A DNA stretch of 64,000 nucleotides. It comes from Nocardia asteroides. Its GTDB lineage: Bacteria; Actinomycetota; Actinomycetes; Mycobacteriales; Mycobacteriaceae. The notes under the pieces are model-generated. The model ran no database searches. It saw nothing but the letters and a program-made list of their open reading frames with translations, and was not told the DNA's origin. The stretch spans positions 2,914,001 to 2,978,000 of the forward strand of contig CP082844.1 in NCBI GenBank assembly GCA_019930625.1, in the 5' to 3' direction. The position numbers were made by a program, and so were the translations under genes. Within the stretch, counting starts at the first letter, position 1, and each line of letters opens with the position of its first letter. Below, piece after piece: positions 1 to 9,591 of the stretch.

Positions 1-305
1 GCATCGGTGGTGCGGATGAACCGATCGAAGGAGATGTCGAGCGTCTTGTCCAGCGCCTCGAACACATCGGAGTTGCGGGCCGCGAGCTCTTCCACCGGGA
101 TGCCCTCGGCGGCCGCGGCCTGCTGCATCTTCTGGCCGTGCTCGTCGGTGCCGGTCATGAAGAACACGTCGTAGCCGTCGAGGCGCTTGAAACGGGCGAT
201 GGCGTCGGCGGAGATGTACTCGTACGCATGCCCGATATGCGGCGCGCCGTTGGGATAGGCGATGGCCGTGGTGATGTAGAAGGCGGGGCGGTCAGCTTCG
301 CTCAT
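1..305 (-). CDS. metG: Methionyl-tRNA synthetase, N-terminal part (cut by window edge)
   Basis: Only the first ~101 codons are inside the window; the gene runs off the left edge. It starts at the ATG whose complement is 303-305. The translation begins [20 protein letters not shown] and then shows the class I aminoacyl-tRNA synthetase HIGH signature (PHIGHAYEY, about residues 22-30), followed by GTDEHGQKM, a conserved MetRS segment. The enzyme charges tRNA-Met in the cytoplasm. It is divergent from tatD, with about 98 bp between the two starts, as in mycobacteria, where metS lies opposite tatD and rpfB. The family assignment is secure; the KMSKS half of the protein is outside the window. Confidence 0.95.
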   Translation of the reverse strand, partial: MSEADRPAFYITTAIAYPNGAPHIGHAYEYISADAIARFKRLDGYDVFFMTGTDEHGQKMQQAAAAEGIPVEELAARNSDVFEALDKTLDISFDRFIRTTD

Positions 306-403
306 GGTGTGTCTACTGTAATGCGCGTGCATTCTTCCGCTCGCGTGAATATGCCCGTCGCCGATTCGCGGGTCCTCGTGTCCGCGCCGCGCGGGGACCG
401 CTG

Positions 404-1231
404 ATGAGCGCCGGACGTCCCGCGCCGGAGTTGCCCGAGCCGCTGTCGCCGATCGTGGACGCGCACACCCACCTGGACGCCTGCGGCGCGACCGACGCGG
501 CCTCCACCGCGGCGATCGTGGACCGCGCCGCTTCGGTCGGGGTCGGCCGGGTGGTCACCGTTGCCGACGACTTGGCCGCCGCGCGGTGGGCGGTGCGGGC
601 CGCGCACTGGGACGAGCGCGTGTTCGCCGCCGTCGCGCTGCACCCGACCAGGGCGAACGCGCTCGACGACGACGCGAAGGCCGAACTCGAGCGCTTGGCC
701 GGGGACCCGAGGGTGGTCGCCGTCGGCGAGACCGGCCTCGATTACTACTGGCCGGGCAAGCTGGACGGCTGTGCCGACATCGAGACGCAGATCGAGGGTT
801 TCCGCTGGCACATCGACCTGGCCAAGCGGGTCCGCAAGCCGCTCATGATCCACAATCGCGAGGCCGACCACGACCTGCTGACCGTACTGCTGGACGAGGG
901 CGCGCCCGACAGCGTGATCTTCCACTGTTTCTCCTCGGACACGAACATGGCGCTGTCGTGCGTGGCCGAGGGGTACATCCTCAGTTTCTCCGGGACGGTG
1001 AGTTTCAAGAACGCGCACGAGTTGCGGGAAGCGGCCAAGGTCGTGCCCGACGATCAGATCCTGGTCGAGACGGATGCGCCGTATCTGACCCCGCACCCGT
1101 TCCGTGGAGCGCCGAACGAGCCGTACTGCCTGCCGTACACCGTGCGAGCGCTGGCCGAGTTGCGCGAGCAGGATCCACTGGAACTGGCGAAGATCACCAC
1201 CGCCAACGCCCGTCGCGTCTACCGCATCTGA
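404..1231 (+). CDS. tatD: TatD family metal-dependent DNase/hydrolase
   Basis: A 275-aa protein, the usual TatD length. TIM-barrel metal-site motifs are all present in order: DAHTHLD near the N-terminus (about residues 19-25), GETGLDYY (about 107-114), HNREA, HCFS and VETDAPYL near the C-terminus. TatD proteins are cytoplasmic metal-dependent 3'-5' nucleases linked to DNA repair and quality control. ATG 404 is the first start that does not run into the metG promoter. The order metG/tatD/rpfB/ksgA matches the M. tuberculosis Rv1007c-Rv1010 arrangement, which supports the assignment. Confidence 0.93.
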   Translation: MSAGRPAPELPEPLSPIVDAHTHLDACGATDAASTAAIVDRAASVGVGRVVTVADDLAAARWAVRAAHWDERVFAAVALHPTRANALDDDAKAELERLAGDPRVVAVGETGLDYYWPGKLDGCADIETQIEGFRWHIDLAKRVRKPLMIHNREADHDLLTVLLDEGAPDSVIFHCFSSDTNMALSCVAEGYILSFSGTVSFKNAHELREAAKVVPDDQILVETDAPYLTPHPFRGAPNEPYCLPYTVRALAELREQDPLELAKITTANARRVYRI

Positions 1232-1293
1232 GCGAGGCGCGCGTATCCGCAAGGGCACTGTCGAATGCCCGCACGGGGGCTAGGTATGCGAAA

Positions 1294-1309
1294 TGTGTCC
1301 TAAGTCACT
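1294..1309. promoter_or_regulatory. CRP-family-like site upstream of rpfB
   Basis: TGTGTCCTAAGTCACT matches the CRP pattern TGTGA-N6-TCACA at 8 of 10 fixed positions and is flanked by A-rich and T-rich runs that extend the dyad. It lies in an AT-rich island (about 1285-1380) within otherwise GC-rich DNA, 114 bp before the rpfB GTG, so this is probably the rpfB promoter region. Binding by a CRP/GlxR-type regulator is an inference. Confidence 0.4.
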
Positions 1310-1365
1310 TTTGGTATGTCGTTTCGTGATTTACCTGCGCTGTCGATATTTGATCGTGATATTGA

Positions 1366-2556
<1,191 letters not shown>

Positions 2557-2825
2557 CGCGGGACCTGGGGGCCCCGGGGCATCGCGTGCGGAGCAGACCG
2601 GCGAGCGTGAATCGGCGCGCTGACCGGGTGCGGTACACGACCGGCTCGTCGTCGAAGCCGCCGACTCCGTCGCGCCGAACGTATCGATGAAACGGCTCCC
2701 GGCCTCCGGCGGCTGTGGTCGGTACCCATCGATTCTCGCCGGGCGCGGCGCTGCTCGGAGGTCGGCATGAGTCCGGTGTCCACCTGGCGGGGGAGACGTC
2801 GCGGCCCGGCCGATCCCGCGGTTGA

Positions 2826-2831
2826 TAGATT
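2826..2831 (+). promoter_or_regulatory. -10 element placing a leaderless start at ksgA
   Basis: TAGATT fits the actinobacterial -10 pattern TANNNT. Its last base is 7 nt before the ksgA GTG at 2838, and no Shine-Dalgarno sequence fits between them. Transcription would therefore begin at or next to the start codon, giving a leaderless mRNA. I saw no convincing -35. Confidence 0.4.
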
Positions 2832-2837
2832 CTCGAG

Positions 2838-3719
2838 GTGTCCGAACCTGAAATCTCCGCTCGTGGGAGCGCTGCGCTGCTCGGGCCCGCCGAGGTGCGG
2901 GTGCTGGCCGAACGGTTCGGGGTGCGGCCGACCAAGCAACTCGGACAGAATTTCGTGCACGACGCGAACACGGTGCGACGGATCGTCGCGGCCGCCGGAG
3001 TGGGGCGCGGTGATGTCGTGCTGGAGGTCGGGCCCGGTCTCGGGTCACTGACCCTCGCGCTGCTGGACGTGGTGGACTCGGTGGTCGCGGTCGAGATCGA
3101 TCCGGTACTGGCGCGGCACCTTCCGGTGACCGTCGCCGACCGCGCCCCCGAGTTGGCGCAGCGCCTGTCGGTGGTCGAGGCGGACGCGTTGCGCGTCGCC
3201 GCCGCGGATCTGCCCGCCGCCCCGACCGCGCTGGTGGCCAATCTCCCGTACAACGTGGCGGTGCCGGTGCTGCTGCATCTGCTCGGCGAGTTGCCCGGTA
3301 TCGCGGTCGCTCTGGTGATGGTGCAGGCCGAAGTGGCCGATCGCCTGGCCGCCGAACCCGGCAGCCGCACCTACGGTGTGCCTAGTGTGAAAGCGGGCTT
3401 CTATGGGACCGTCCGGCGCGCGGGTGCGGTCGGCACTCAGGTGTTCTGGCCGGTTCCGCGCGTCGAGTCGGGGCTGGTCCGGGTCGATCGCTTCGCGGAG
3501 TCGCCGTGGCCGATGGACGCCGAGCACCGCCGACGTGTCTTCGCGGTCGTCGACGCGGCGTTCGCGCAGCGCCGCAAGACCCTGCGCGCGGCCCTCGCCA
3601 CGTGGGCGGGCTCACCCGCCGAAGCCGAGCGCCGCCTGCTCGCGGCGGGCATCGCTCCCACCGCCCGCGGCGAGACCCTCGATACGGCCGCCTTCGTCCG
3701 CTTGGCCGCTCAGGCATAG
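2838..3719 (+). CDS. ksgA: 16S rRNA (adenine1518/1519-N6)-dimethyltransferase
   Basis: A 293-aa RsmA/KsgA. It dimethylates two adjacent adenines in helix 45 of 16S rRNA late in 30S assembly, using S-adenosylmethionine. The conserved LGQNFVHD appears at about residues 35-42, motif [11 protein letters not shown] just after residue 60, and the catalytic motif IV as NLPYN; the C-terminal helical domain contains [10 protein letters not shown]. The GTG at 2838 follows a TANNNT -10 box with no ribosome-binding site, suggesting a leaderless message. In M. tuberculosis ksgA is followed by ispE on the same strand; here ispE is more than 3 kb away on the opposite strand. Confidence 0.95.
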   Translation: MSEPEISARGSAALLGPAEVRVLAERFGVRPTKQLGQNFVHDANTVRRIVAAAGVGRGDVVLEVGPGLGSLTLALLDVVDSVVAVEIDPVLARHLPVTVADRAPELAQRLSVVEADALRVAAADLPAAPTALVANLPYNVAVPVLLHLLGELPGIAVALVMVQAEVADRLAAEPGSRTYGVPSVKAGFYGTVRRAGAVGTQVFWPVPRVESGLVRVDRFAESPWPMDAEHRRRVFAVVDAAFAQRRKTLRAALATWAGSPAEAERRLLAAGIAPTARGETLDTAAFVRLAAQA

Positions 3720-3789
3720 CCCTTCGCTTACGGCAGTGGCTCCACGCATGTTCATGTGCGGGGAGCCACGCGGGTGTGCGAAGACCGGG

Positions 3790-3996
3790 TCAGACGGCGA
3801 CTTCGTAGCCGGCCTCGTCGACGGCGGCGACGATGTCGGCGGCGGCGATCGGCGCGGTGCTGTCGACGCGGACCGCGCCGCTGGCGAGGTCGACGTCGAC
3901 GCTGGTCACGCCGTCGATCTTGCCGATCTCGGTCTTGACGGAGCTGACGCAGTGCCCGCAGGTCATCCCCGTGACGGTGTAAGTGGTGATGGGCAT
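3790..3996 (-). CDS. Heavy-metal-associated (CopZ-type) copper chaperone
   Basis: A 68-aa HMA-domain protein. It starts at MPITTYTV because GAAGGAG lies 7 bp upstream; a longer reading to 4044 would run into the operator. The metal-binding GMTCGHC loop is at about residues 9-15, followed by the rest of a beta-alpha-beta-beta-alpha-beta fold ending in DEAGYEVAV. Such chaperones bind Cu(I) in the cytoplasm and pass it to a CopA-type P-ATPase. No copA or csoR gene is in the window, so this is a lone chaperone gene. Two inverted repeats of CsoR type lie just upstream, pointing to copper-induced derepression. Confidence 0.9.
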   Translation of the reverse strand: MPITTYTVTGMTCGHCVSSVKTEIGKIDGVTSVDVDLASGAVRVDSTAPIAAADIVAAVDEAGYEVAV

Positions 3997-4030
3997 GTCC
4001 GACTCCTTCACATCCTGTTCAATACGGGCG

Positions 4031-4069
4031 GGGGGTATCTCCAATACGAAAGATACCCCCTAAGGGTAT
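4031..4069. promoter_or_regulatory. CsoR-type copper operator upstream of copZ
   Basis: ATACCCCCTAAGGGTAT (4053-4069) is a perfect ATACCC-N5-GGGTAT inverted repeat, the shape of known CsoR operators. It overlaps a second dyad, GGGGGTATC (4031-4039) with GATACCCCC (4052-4060). Both lie in the 88 bp between the copper chaperone start and the next gene's stop, which must hold the chaperone's promoter. Confidence 0.6.
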
Positions 4070-4084
4070 AGGGCGCAAGGCGGC

Positions 4085-5896
4085 TCACACGCCGTCGGCC
4101 AGCTCCAGCCAGCGCTCCTCGGCCGTTTCCTTCTCCGCGAGCACCTGCTTCAACTCCGCGCCCAGCGTAACCAGCTTGTCCGGATCGGTGGCCGCGTCGG
4201 CGAGCGCGGCGTGCAAACGCTGCTCGCGATCGGACAACTTGTCGATGGCGCGCTCCAGGCGGGTCAGCTCCTTACGGGCCGCGCGGTAGGTCGCGGAATC
4301 GGTGGCCGGAGCATCGGCGGGTTTGGCCTCCGGCGCGCCGGCGCGGGTCCGGTTTTCGGTGAGGGACGCGCGCCTGGTGAGATATTCCTCGATGCCGCCA
4401 GGCAGGTTCGTGAGTTTGCCGTCGCCGAACAGAGCCCACGTCGAGTCGCAGATCCGCTCGATGAGGTACCGGTCGTGGCTGATCACGACCAGTGTCCCCG
4501 CCCAGTTGTCGAGCAGGTCCTCCAGTTGCTGGAGGGTGTCGATGTCCAGGTCGTTGGTCGGCTCGTCGAGCAGCAGCACGTTCGGCTGGGACATGAGGAT
4601 GCGGGTGAGCTGCAGGCGCCTGCGCTCGCCACCGGACAGGTCGCCGACCGGCGTGCGCTGGCGGGCGGGCGTGAAGCCGAGCCGCTCGGCCAGCTGCCCC
4701 GCCGAGATCTCCTTGTCGCCCAGCATGATCCGCTGCGCCACCTGCTGCACCGCCTCCAGTACGCGCAGGTCGGTCGGCAGATCGTCGAGCTCCTGGCGTA
4801 GCCAGCCGATCTGGACGGTCTGGCCTTGGACGCGCTTGCCCGAGGCCAGTATCGAGCCGTTCGCGCCGGTGTCTCCGGCCAGGGCGCGCAGCAGCGTCGT
4901 CTTGCCCGAACCATTGACGCCCACCAAGCCGACACGCTCGCCCGGCGCCAGCCGCCAGGTCAGGTCCCGCACGAGTTCGCGGCCGTCCGGCGTGGTGAGC
5001 GTGGCGTCCTCGAGTTCGACGACGACGCGGCCGAGGCGCTTGCGGGCGAAGGCGGCCAGCGAGACGCTGTCGCGCGGCGGGGGCACGTCGGCGATCAAGG
5101 CTTCCGCGGCTTCGACCCGGTAGCGCGGCTTGGAGGTGCGCGCCTGAGGGCCACGCCGCAGCCAGGCCAGCTCCTTGCGGGCAAGATTGCGCCGCCGGGC
5201 CTCCGACGCGTCCGCCTGGCGGGCGCGCTCGGCGCGCGCGAAGATCCAGTCGCCGTAGCCGCCCTCGTAGCTTTCGACCTTGCCGCCGACCACTTCCCAG
5301 GTATTGGTGGCGACGGTGTCGAGGAACCAGCGGTCGTGGGTCACCACGACCAGCGCGCTGCGGCGGCTCAGCAGATGCGCGGCCAGCCACTGCACGCCCT
5401 CCACGTCGAGGTGGTTGGTGGGCTCGTCCAGCACCAGCAGGTCGAGTTCACGCACCAGCGCGGCGGCGAGCGCGACCCGGCGGCGTTCACCGCCGGAGAG
5501 ATTGTCCACCGACGAGTCCAAGCCGAGATCGGCGATGCCGATGCCCTCCATCACCGAGCGGATGCGCGAGTCGGCGGCCCATTCGTGTTCGGCGACCTCG
5601 TCGGTCATGGCGTCGTCGGCCAAGCCTGCCAGCACCACCGAACCGACCGTCGCGCCCGCGGGCAGCACGCCGCGCTGGGTCACCACGGCCATGCGCAGGC
5701 CGCCGAGCCTACTGACCCGGCCGCTGTCCGGTTCCTCGATGCCGGTGAGCACCTCGAGCAGGGTGGTCTTGCCGCCGCCGTTGAGGCCGACGACACCGAT
5801 CCGCTCGCCCGCGTGCACGCCGAGCGAAACGTTGTCCAGCAGCGGCTTGATCCCGAAGCTCTTGTGGACCTGTTCGAGATTGATCAGGTTGGACAT
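4085..5896 (-). CDS. ABC-F family ATPase (Uup-like, C-terminal coiled coil)
   Basis: A 603-aa cytoplasmic protein with two ABC domains and no membrane segments. Walker A motifs are GLNGGGKTT (N-domain) and GVNGSGKTT (C-domain), with signatures NLSGGERRR and DLSGGERRR and Walker B LLVLDEPTNHLD and LLLDEPTNDLD. A basic linker joins the domains, and the last ~70 residues form a charged coiled coil (from about YRAARKELTRLE) as in Uup-type ABC-F proteins. ABC-F proteins act on the ribosome or its assembly; the exact subclass is not certain. Start MSNLINLEQ was chosen over an upstream in-frame extension because GGAAGGATCC precedes it. It diverges from the oxidoreductase gene, sharing 269 bp. Confidence 0.9.
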   Translation of the reverse strand: MSNLINLEQVHKSFGIKPLLDNVSLGVHAGERIGVVGLNGGGKTTLLEVLTGIEEPDSGRVSRLGGLRMAVVTQRGVLPAGATVGSVVLAGLADDAMTDEVAEHEWAADSRIRSVMEGIGIADLGLDSSVDNLSGGERRRVALAAALVRELDLLVLDEPTNHLDVEGVQWLAAHLLSRRSALVVVTHDRWFLDTVATNTWEVVGGKVESYEGGYGDWIFARAERARQADASEARRRNLARKELAWLRRGPQARTSKPRYRVEAAEALIADVPPPRDSVSLAAFARKRLGRVVVELEDATLTTPDGRELVRDLTWRLAPGERVGLVGVNGSGKTTLLRALAGDTGANGSILASGKRVQGQTVQIGWLRQELDDLPTDLRVLEAVQQVAQRIMLGDKEISAGQLAERLGFTPARQRTPVGDLSGGERRRLQLTRILMSQPNVLLLDEPTNDLDIDTLQQLEDLLDNWAGTLVVISHDRYLIERICDSTWALFGDGKLTNLPGGIEEYLTRRASLTENRTRAGAPEAKPADAPATDSATYRAARKELTRLERAIDKLSDREQRLHAALADAATDPDKLVTLGAELKQVLAEKETAEERWLELADGV

Positions 5897-5995
5897 GGAT
5901 CCTTCCGTGTCTTGCGGGGGCAACCCGATGATCGCCCCGGGCCAGCGTACCGACCGCGTCCGACCGCTCGTACTCCCGCCGAGCAGCGGGGACGC

Positions 5996-6054
5996 TTGCA
6001 TGACGAACGGTGTTCGTTTAAGTTGATCTCCTGAACGAACATTGTTCGTTCAGG
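5996..6054 (+). promoter_or_regulatory. Promoter with two TetR-type operators
   Basis: Two palindromes share the core ACGAAC-N3-GTTCGT, at 6003-6017 (N3 = GGT) and 6035-6049 (N3 = ATT). The second extends to a perfect 25-bp dyad, 6030-6054. Their centres are 32 bp apart, about three helical turns. TTGCAT (5996-6001) and TAAGTT (6019-6024) are 17 bp apart and could be -35 and -10, which would put the first operator inside the spacer and the second just downstream. This is a classic repression layout for the oxidoreductase at 6166. The regulator is not obviously encoded next door. Confidence 0.6.
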
Positions 6055-6165
6055 ACACCGATCCGGCGCTCCCCAGAAGTACAGCCGCAGAGTGGGACGC
6101 CCGCCTCGCAGCGAGGTGTCGGCGGGCGGCACCGTTCCCATTCCGTTTGTTTTCTGGAGGATCCC

Positions 6166-7014
6166 ATGCACGTCGGTCTCGGCCTGCCCATCTCCGACCC
6201 CGCCGCCCTGCTCGACTGGGCCCGGCGCGCGGACGCGGGGCCGTTCCGCACGCTCGGCCTACTGGACCGGCTGGTCTACGACAATCCCGAACCGCTGATC
6301 GCGCTGGCCTCGATCGCCGGTGCGACCACCCGAGTCAAGATCCAGACCGAAGTGCTGCTCGCGCCGCTGCGCGACCCGGTGCTGCTGGCGAAACAGGTCG
6401 CCACGCTGGACCGCATGTCCGGCGGACGTCTGGTGCTCGGCCTCGGCGTCGGCGGCCGCGCCGACGACCACATCGCCTCGGGTACCGACCTGCGTACCCG
6501 CGGCCGCCGCCTCGATGAGCAACTCGCGCTCATGCGGCGCCTGTGGTCCGGGCAGCCTTTCAGCGCCGAGTGCGGGCCGATCGGCCCCGCGCCGCTGCGG
6601 CCGGAAGGACCCGAGATCCTGTTCGGTGGTTTCCAGCCCGCCGCACTCGAACGCGTCGGCCGGTGCGGCGGAGGCTTCCTCGCCGCCGCACCGCCTTCCT
6701 GGGCCGGCAAGCTTTTCGACAGCGTGCGCCGCTCCTGGACGAACAACGGCCGGCCGGGTGCGCCGAGAATCGTCGCCCAGGTCAATGTGGCCCTCGGCCC
6801 CGACGAGGTGATCGAAGACGCCCGCGCGTCGATGGGCGCCTACTACGAGTTCAGCGACTACACCGAAGGCATGCTCGCCGGCATGCTCACCACGCCCGCG
6901 CAGATCCGCACGACCGTCGCCGAATTCGGCGATCTCGGCGCGGACGAGGTGATGTTCTATTGCTACGGACGCGATGCCGATCAGATCGACCGGCTCGCCG
7001 ACGTGCTTTCCTGA
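6166..7014 (+). CDS. LLM-class (F420-dependent-type) flavin oxidoreductase
   Basis: A 282-aa protein of the bacterial luciferase-like monooxygenase fold. It begins MHVGLGLPISDP, with family features such as VLLAPLRDPVLLAKQVATLD, SGGRLVLGLGVGGR and FGGFQPAALERV. Actinobacterial members usually use F420 or FMN; the substrate cannot be read from the sequence. The ATG has a strong GGAGGATCC site. It stands alone behind two TetR-type operators, so it is probably induced by a small molecule. ispE follows convergently, with 128 bp between the stop codons. Confidence 0.8.
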   Translation: MHVGLGLPISDPAALLDWARRADAGPFRTLGLLDRLVYDNPEPLIALASIAGATTRVKIQTEVLLAPLRDPVLLAKQVATLDRMSGGRLVLGLGVGGRADDHIASGTDLRTRGRRLDEQLALMRRLWSGQPFSAECGPIGPAPLRPEGPEILFGGFQPAALERVGRCGGGFLAAAPPSWAGKLFDSVRRSWTNNGRPGAPRIVAQVNVALGPDEVIEDARASMGAYYEFSDYTEGMLAGMLTTPAQIRTTVAEFGDLGADEVMFYCYGRDADQIDRLADVLS

Positions 7015-7142
7015 CCATCCGCTGTCCACGCCGCGCGCGTCCTCCCTGGGTCCGAGCGTTGCGCGGAAGGACGCCGCGGGCGCCGACGAACCGCGCGCGG
7101 GTTCTCCCAGCGAGCCGTCGTGCCCGTCCGGACGTGCGACGG

Positions 7143-8078
7143 TCAGTGCTTCCCGGACGGCTCGCCGCTGAGAATGCGCGCACCCGGCACGGGGCCGCTG
7201 GCCGTCCGCACGCTGCGGCAGACGCCCGCGCCCGCGAGTTCGGCGGCCACCGAGATCGCCGATTCCTCGCTCTCGCAGAGGAAGGCGCAGGTGGGCCCGG
7301 AGCCGGAGACCAGTCCGGCCAGCGCGCCGGCGGTGACCCCCGCGCGCAAGGTGCGGCGCAGTTCCGGCCGCAGCGACAGCGCCGCCGCCTGCAGATCGTT
7401 GCCGAGCAGGGGTGCGAGCTGGTGCGCGTCGCCGGAGGCCAAGGCCTGCATCAGCTGCTGCGGCTCGCCGAGCCGAGGCGGTCGCCCGTGCTCGCGCAGC
7501 CGGTCGAGTTCGGCGAAGACGGCCGGTGTGGACAGGCCGCCCTTGGCGAAGGCGAGCACCCAGTGAAAGGTGTTGCGCGACAGCACCGGCAGCAGGCGTT
7601 CGCCGCGGCCGGTGCCCAGCGCGGTGCCGCCGTGCAGGGCGAACGGGACGTCGCTGCCGAGTTCGGCCGCCACCGCGCCGAGTTCCTCCCTGGACAGTCC
7701 CAGGTCCCACAGCTCGTTCAGCCCGACCAGCGCGGCGGCGGCGTCGGCGCTGCCGCCCGCCATGCCTCCGGCCACCGGGATGCCTTTGGCGATGGCGATT
7801 TCGACCAGGGGAGCGCGGCCGCCGAGATGTGCGAGGCGGACGGCCGCCTTCCACACCAGATTCGTCCGGTCGGTCGGCACGTCCGCGGCGCCCTCTCCGG
7901 TGACCCGCACGGCCAGTGAAGCCGACGGAGCGATCTCCAGATCGTCGCTCAGCGACAGCGCTTGGAACACCGTGGTCAGGTCGTGGTAGCCGTCGGCCCG
8001 CAGGTCGCCCACTCCGAGATGGAGGTTCACCTTCGACGGCGCCCGCACGGTGACGGGACTCGGCACTACTGACAGCAC
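7143..8078 (-). CDS. ispE: 4-diphosphocytidyl-2-C-methyl-D-erythritol kinase
   Basis: A 311-aa GHMP kinase that phosphorylates CDP-methylerythritol in the MEP isoprenoid pathway. It has the N-terminal [20 protein letters not shown] segment, the ATP-loop [17 protein letters not shown] and the C-terminal [12 protein letters not shown] motif. I chose the GTG at 8078 because longer readings overlap the SDR gene and because TAGGCT (complement of 8087-8092) is a TANNNT -10 box 8 nt upstream, consistent with a leaderless message; a GTG four codons downstream is also possible. In M. tuberculosis ispE directly follows ksgA; here it is inverted and separated by copZ, ABC-F and LLM genes. Confidence 0.92.
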   Translation of the reverse strand: MLSVVPSPVTVRAPSKVNLHLGVGDLRADGYHDLTTVFQALSLSDDLEIAPSASLAVRVTGEGAADVPTDRTNLVWKAAVRLAHLGGRAPLVEIAIAKGIPVAGGMAGGSADAAAALVGLNELWDLGLSREELGAVAAELGSDVPFALHGGTALGTGRGERLLPVLSRNTFHWVLAFAKGGLSTPAVFAELDRLREHGRPPRLGEPQQLMQALASGDAHQLAPLLGNDLQAAALSLRPELRRTLRAGVTAGALAGLVSGSGPTCAFLCESEESAISVAAELAGAGVCRSVRTASGPVPGARILSGEPSGKH

Positions 8079-8167
8079 GGTGCTCAAGCCTAATGGGAGT
8101 AGCCGGGCGATGCCGTCGGTGTGGCTCACGTCGGGGGAGCCGGCGAAGGCTGAGCGAACTCCGCGCG

Positions 8168-8920
8168 TTACAGCAGTCCGCCGCCGGTGGCATCGATCCA
8201 CTGCCCGGTCACCCACCGCGCGTCGTCGGAGGCGAGGAACCCCACGACGTCGGCCACGTCCGCGGGCTGCCCCACGCGCTGGAGCGGGGACATCGCCGCC
8301 ACCTCCGCCTGGGTTTCGGCATTGCGGAGCCAGTTCGCGTTCATGTCGGTGTCGATGATGCCCGGCGCCACCGCGTTCACGGTGATGCCGCGGGCGCCGA
8401 CCTCTTTGGCGAGCACGGTGGTGAAACTATCGATCGCGGCTTTGGTCATGGTGTAGGCGATCAATTGCGGCATGTACGCCCCGTGGGTCAGGCCGGTGGA
8501 GATGTTGACGATCCGGCCGCCGGCGCGCAGCCGGTCCAGGCCCAGGCGAGTGATGAAGAAGGGCGCTTTGGCGTTGACCGCGAAGACGCGGTCGAAGGCC
8601 GCCTCGTCGGTTCCGGCGATCGGCTCCCGGATGCCGTCGATGCCCGCGTTGTTCACCAGGATGTCCAGCCCGTCGGCGTGCGCGTCGAAGGCTGCCCACA
8701 GAGCCTGCGCGTCACCGGGCACGCCCAGTTCGGCCCGAATAGCGAAGGCCGCGCCGCCCGCCGCCTCGATCGCGGACACCGTCTCCTTCGCGGCCTGCTC
8801 ATCGTTGTTGTAGTGGACCGCCACCCGCGCGCCGTCGCTGCCCAGCCGTTCGGCTATCGCCCGGCCGATGCCCCGGCTGCTTCCGGTCACCAAGGCGGTC
8901 TTTCCAGTCAGTGCGCCCAT
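8168..8920 (-). CDS. Short-chain dehydrogenase/reductase
   Basis: A 250-aa classical SDR. Cofactor motif TGSSRGIG is at about residues 13-20, NNAG follows LDILV at about 90, and the active-site Y-x3-K reads YTMTK at about 157. The arginine and tyrosine context after the second strand (VHYNND) suits NADP(H). The substrate is not deducible. It diverges from a TetR gene (8998) across a 77-bp interval containing two matching palindromes, so it is the probable target of that repressor. Confidence 0.88.
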   Translation of the reverse strand: MGALTGKTALVTGSSRGIGRAIAERLGSDGARVAVHYNNDEQAAKETVSAIEAAGGAAFAIRAELGVPGDAQALWAAFDAHADGLDILVNNAGIDGIREPIAGTDEAAFDRVFAVNAKAPFFITRLGLDRLRAGGRIVNISTGLTHGAYMPQLIAYTMTKAAIDSFTTVLAKEVGARGITVNAVAPGIIDTDMNANWLRNAETQAEVAAMSPLQRVGQPADVADVVGFLASDDARWVTGQWIDATGGGLL

Positions 8921-8934
8921 CGCGCACCCCTTTC

Positions 8935-8989
8935 TCTAGCGGTCGCTACAGAAAAACACGGTAGCACATTGTCTAGTGATCGCTATAGA
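8935..8989. promoter_or_regulatory. Twin operators between SDR and TetR genes
   Basis: Two 18-bp near-palindromes, TCTAGCGGTCGCTACAGA (8935-8952) and TCTAGTGATCGCTATAGA (8972-8989), share TCTAG-N4/5-CGCTA-N-AGA and are centred 37 bp apart. They fill the interval between the divergent genes. The second overlaps TAGAAT (8986-8991), a TANNNT -10 box 6 nt before the TetR ATG, so the regulator probably represses itself and the SDR and may have a leaderless mRNA. Confidence 0.6.
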
Positions 8990-8997
8990 ATGTCGAT

Positions 8998-9591
8998 ATG
9001 GGTACGACGACCCGGGGACGGCCGCGATCCTTCGATCGGGACGCGGCGCTGGAGAAAGCCATGCGGCTGTTCTGGGCGCGCGGGTACGAGGCCACCTCGA
9101 TCGGCGACCTGACCGCGGCCATGGGCATCGGCGCACCGAGCCTGTATGCCGCGTTCGGCGACAAGAAGACGCTGTTCGAGGAGGCGGTCGCGAATTTCGG
9201 GGGGCGTTACGGCGGATTCGTCACGCGGGCGCTCGCCGAGGAGGGCAGCGCCCGGGCAGCGGTCGGGCGCATCCTGCGGGAGGCGGCGACGGAGTACACC
9301 AGGCCGGACTGCCCGCACGGCTGTCTGGTGATCAGCGCGGGCGTCAACACCACCAGCGCCGAGATCGCCGATCTCCTGCGCGACATGCGCAATCGGAACA
9401 TCGACACCTTCGCCGCGCGGATCCAGGCCGACATCGACGCCGGCGTCCTGCCCGACCACCTGGACGCGCGGACTCTGGCCCGCTACGTCGGCACGGTGAT
9501 GCAGGGCATGTCCCAGGCGGCGCGGGACGGCGCGAGCCGCGACGAGTTACGAGGGGTGGCCGAGCTGGCGCTGCGCGGCTGGGGAGCCTAG
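8998..9591 (+). CDS. TetR/AcrR family transcriptional regulator
   Basis: A 197-aa repressor-type protein. The N-terminal helix-turn-helix is clear: RGRPRSFDRDAALEKAM then LTAAMGIGAPSLYAAFGDKKTLFEEAV (about residues 6-62). The ligand-binding half contains a CPHGCLV segment, a cysteine-bearing motif common in the TetR subgroup with a TetR_C-type domain next to oxidoreductases. It diverges from an SDR gene with operator pairs between, and I infer that it controls that SDR and itself. The ligand is unknown. Confidence 0.88.
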   Translation: MGTTTRGRPRSFDRDAALEKAMRLFWARGYEATSIGDLTAAMGIGAPSLYAAFGDKKTLFEEAVANFGGRYGGFVTRALAEEGSARAAVGRILREAATEYTRPDCPHGCLVISAGVNTTSAEIADLLRDMRNRNIDTFAARIQADIDAGVLPDHLDARTLARYVGTVMQGMSQAARDGASRDELRGVAELALRGWGA

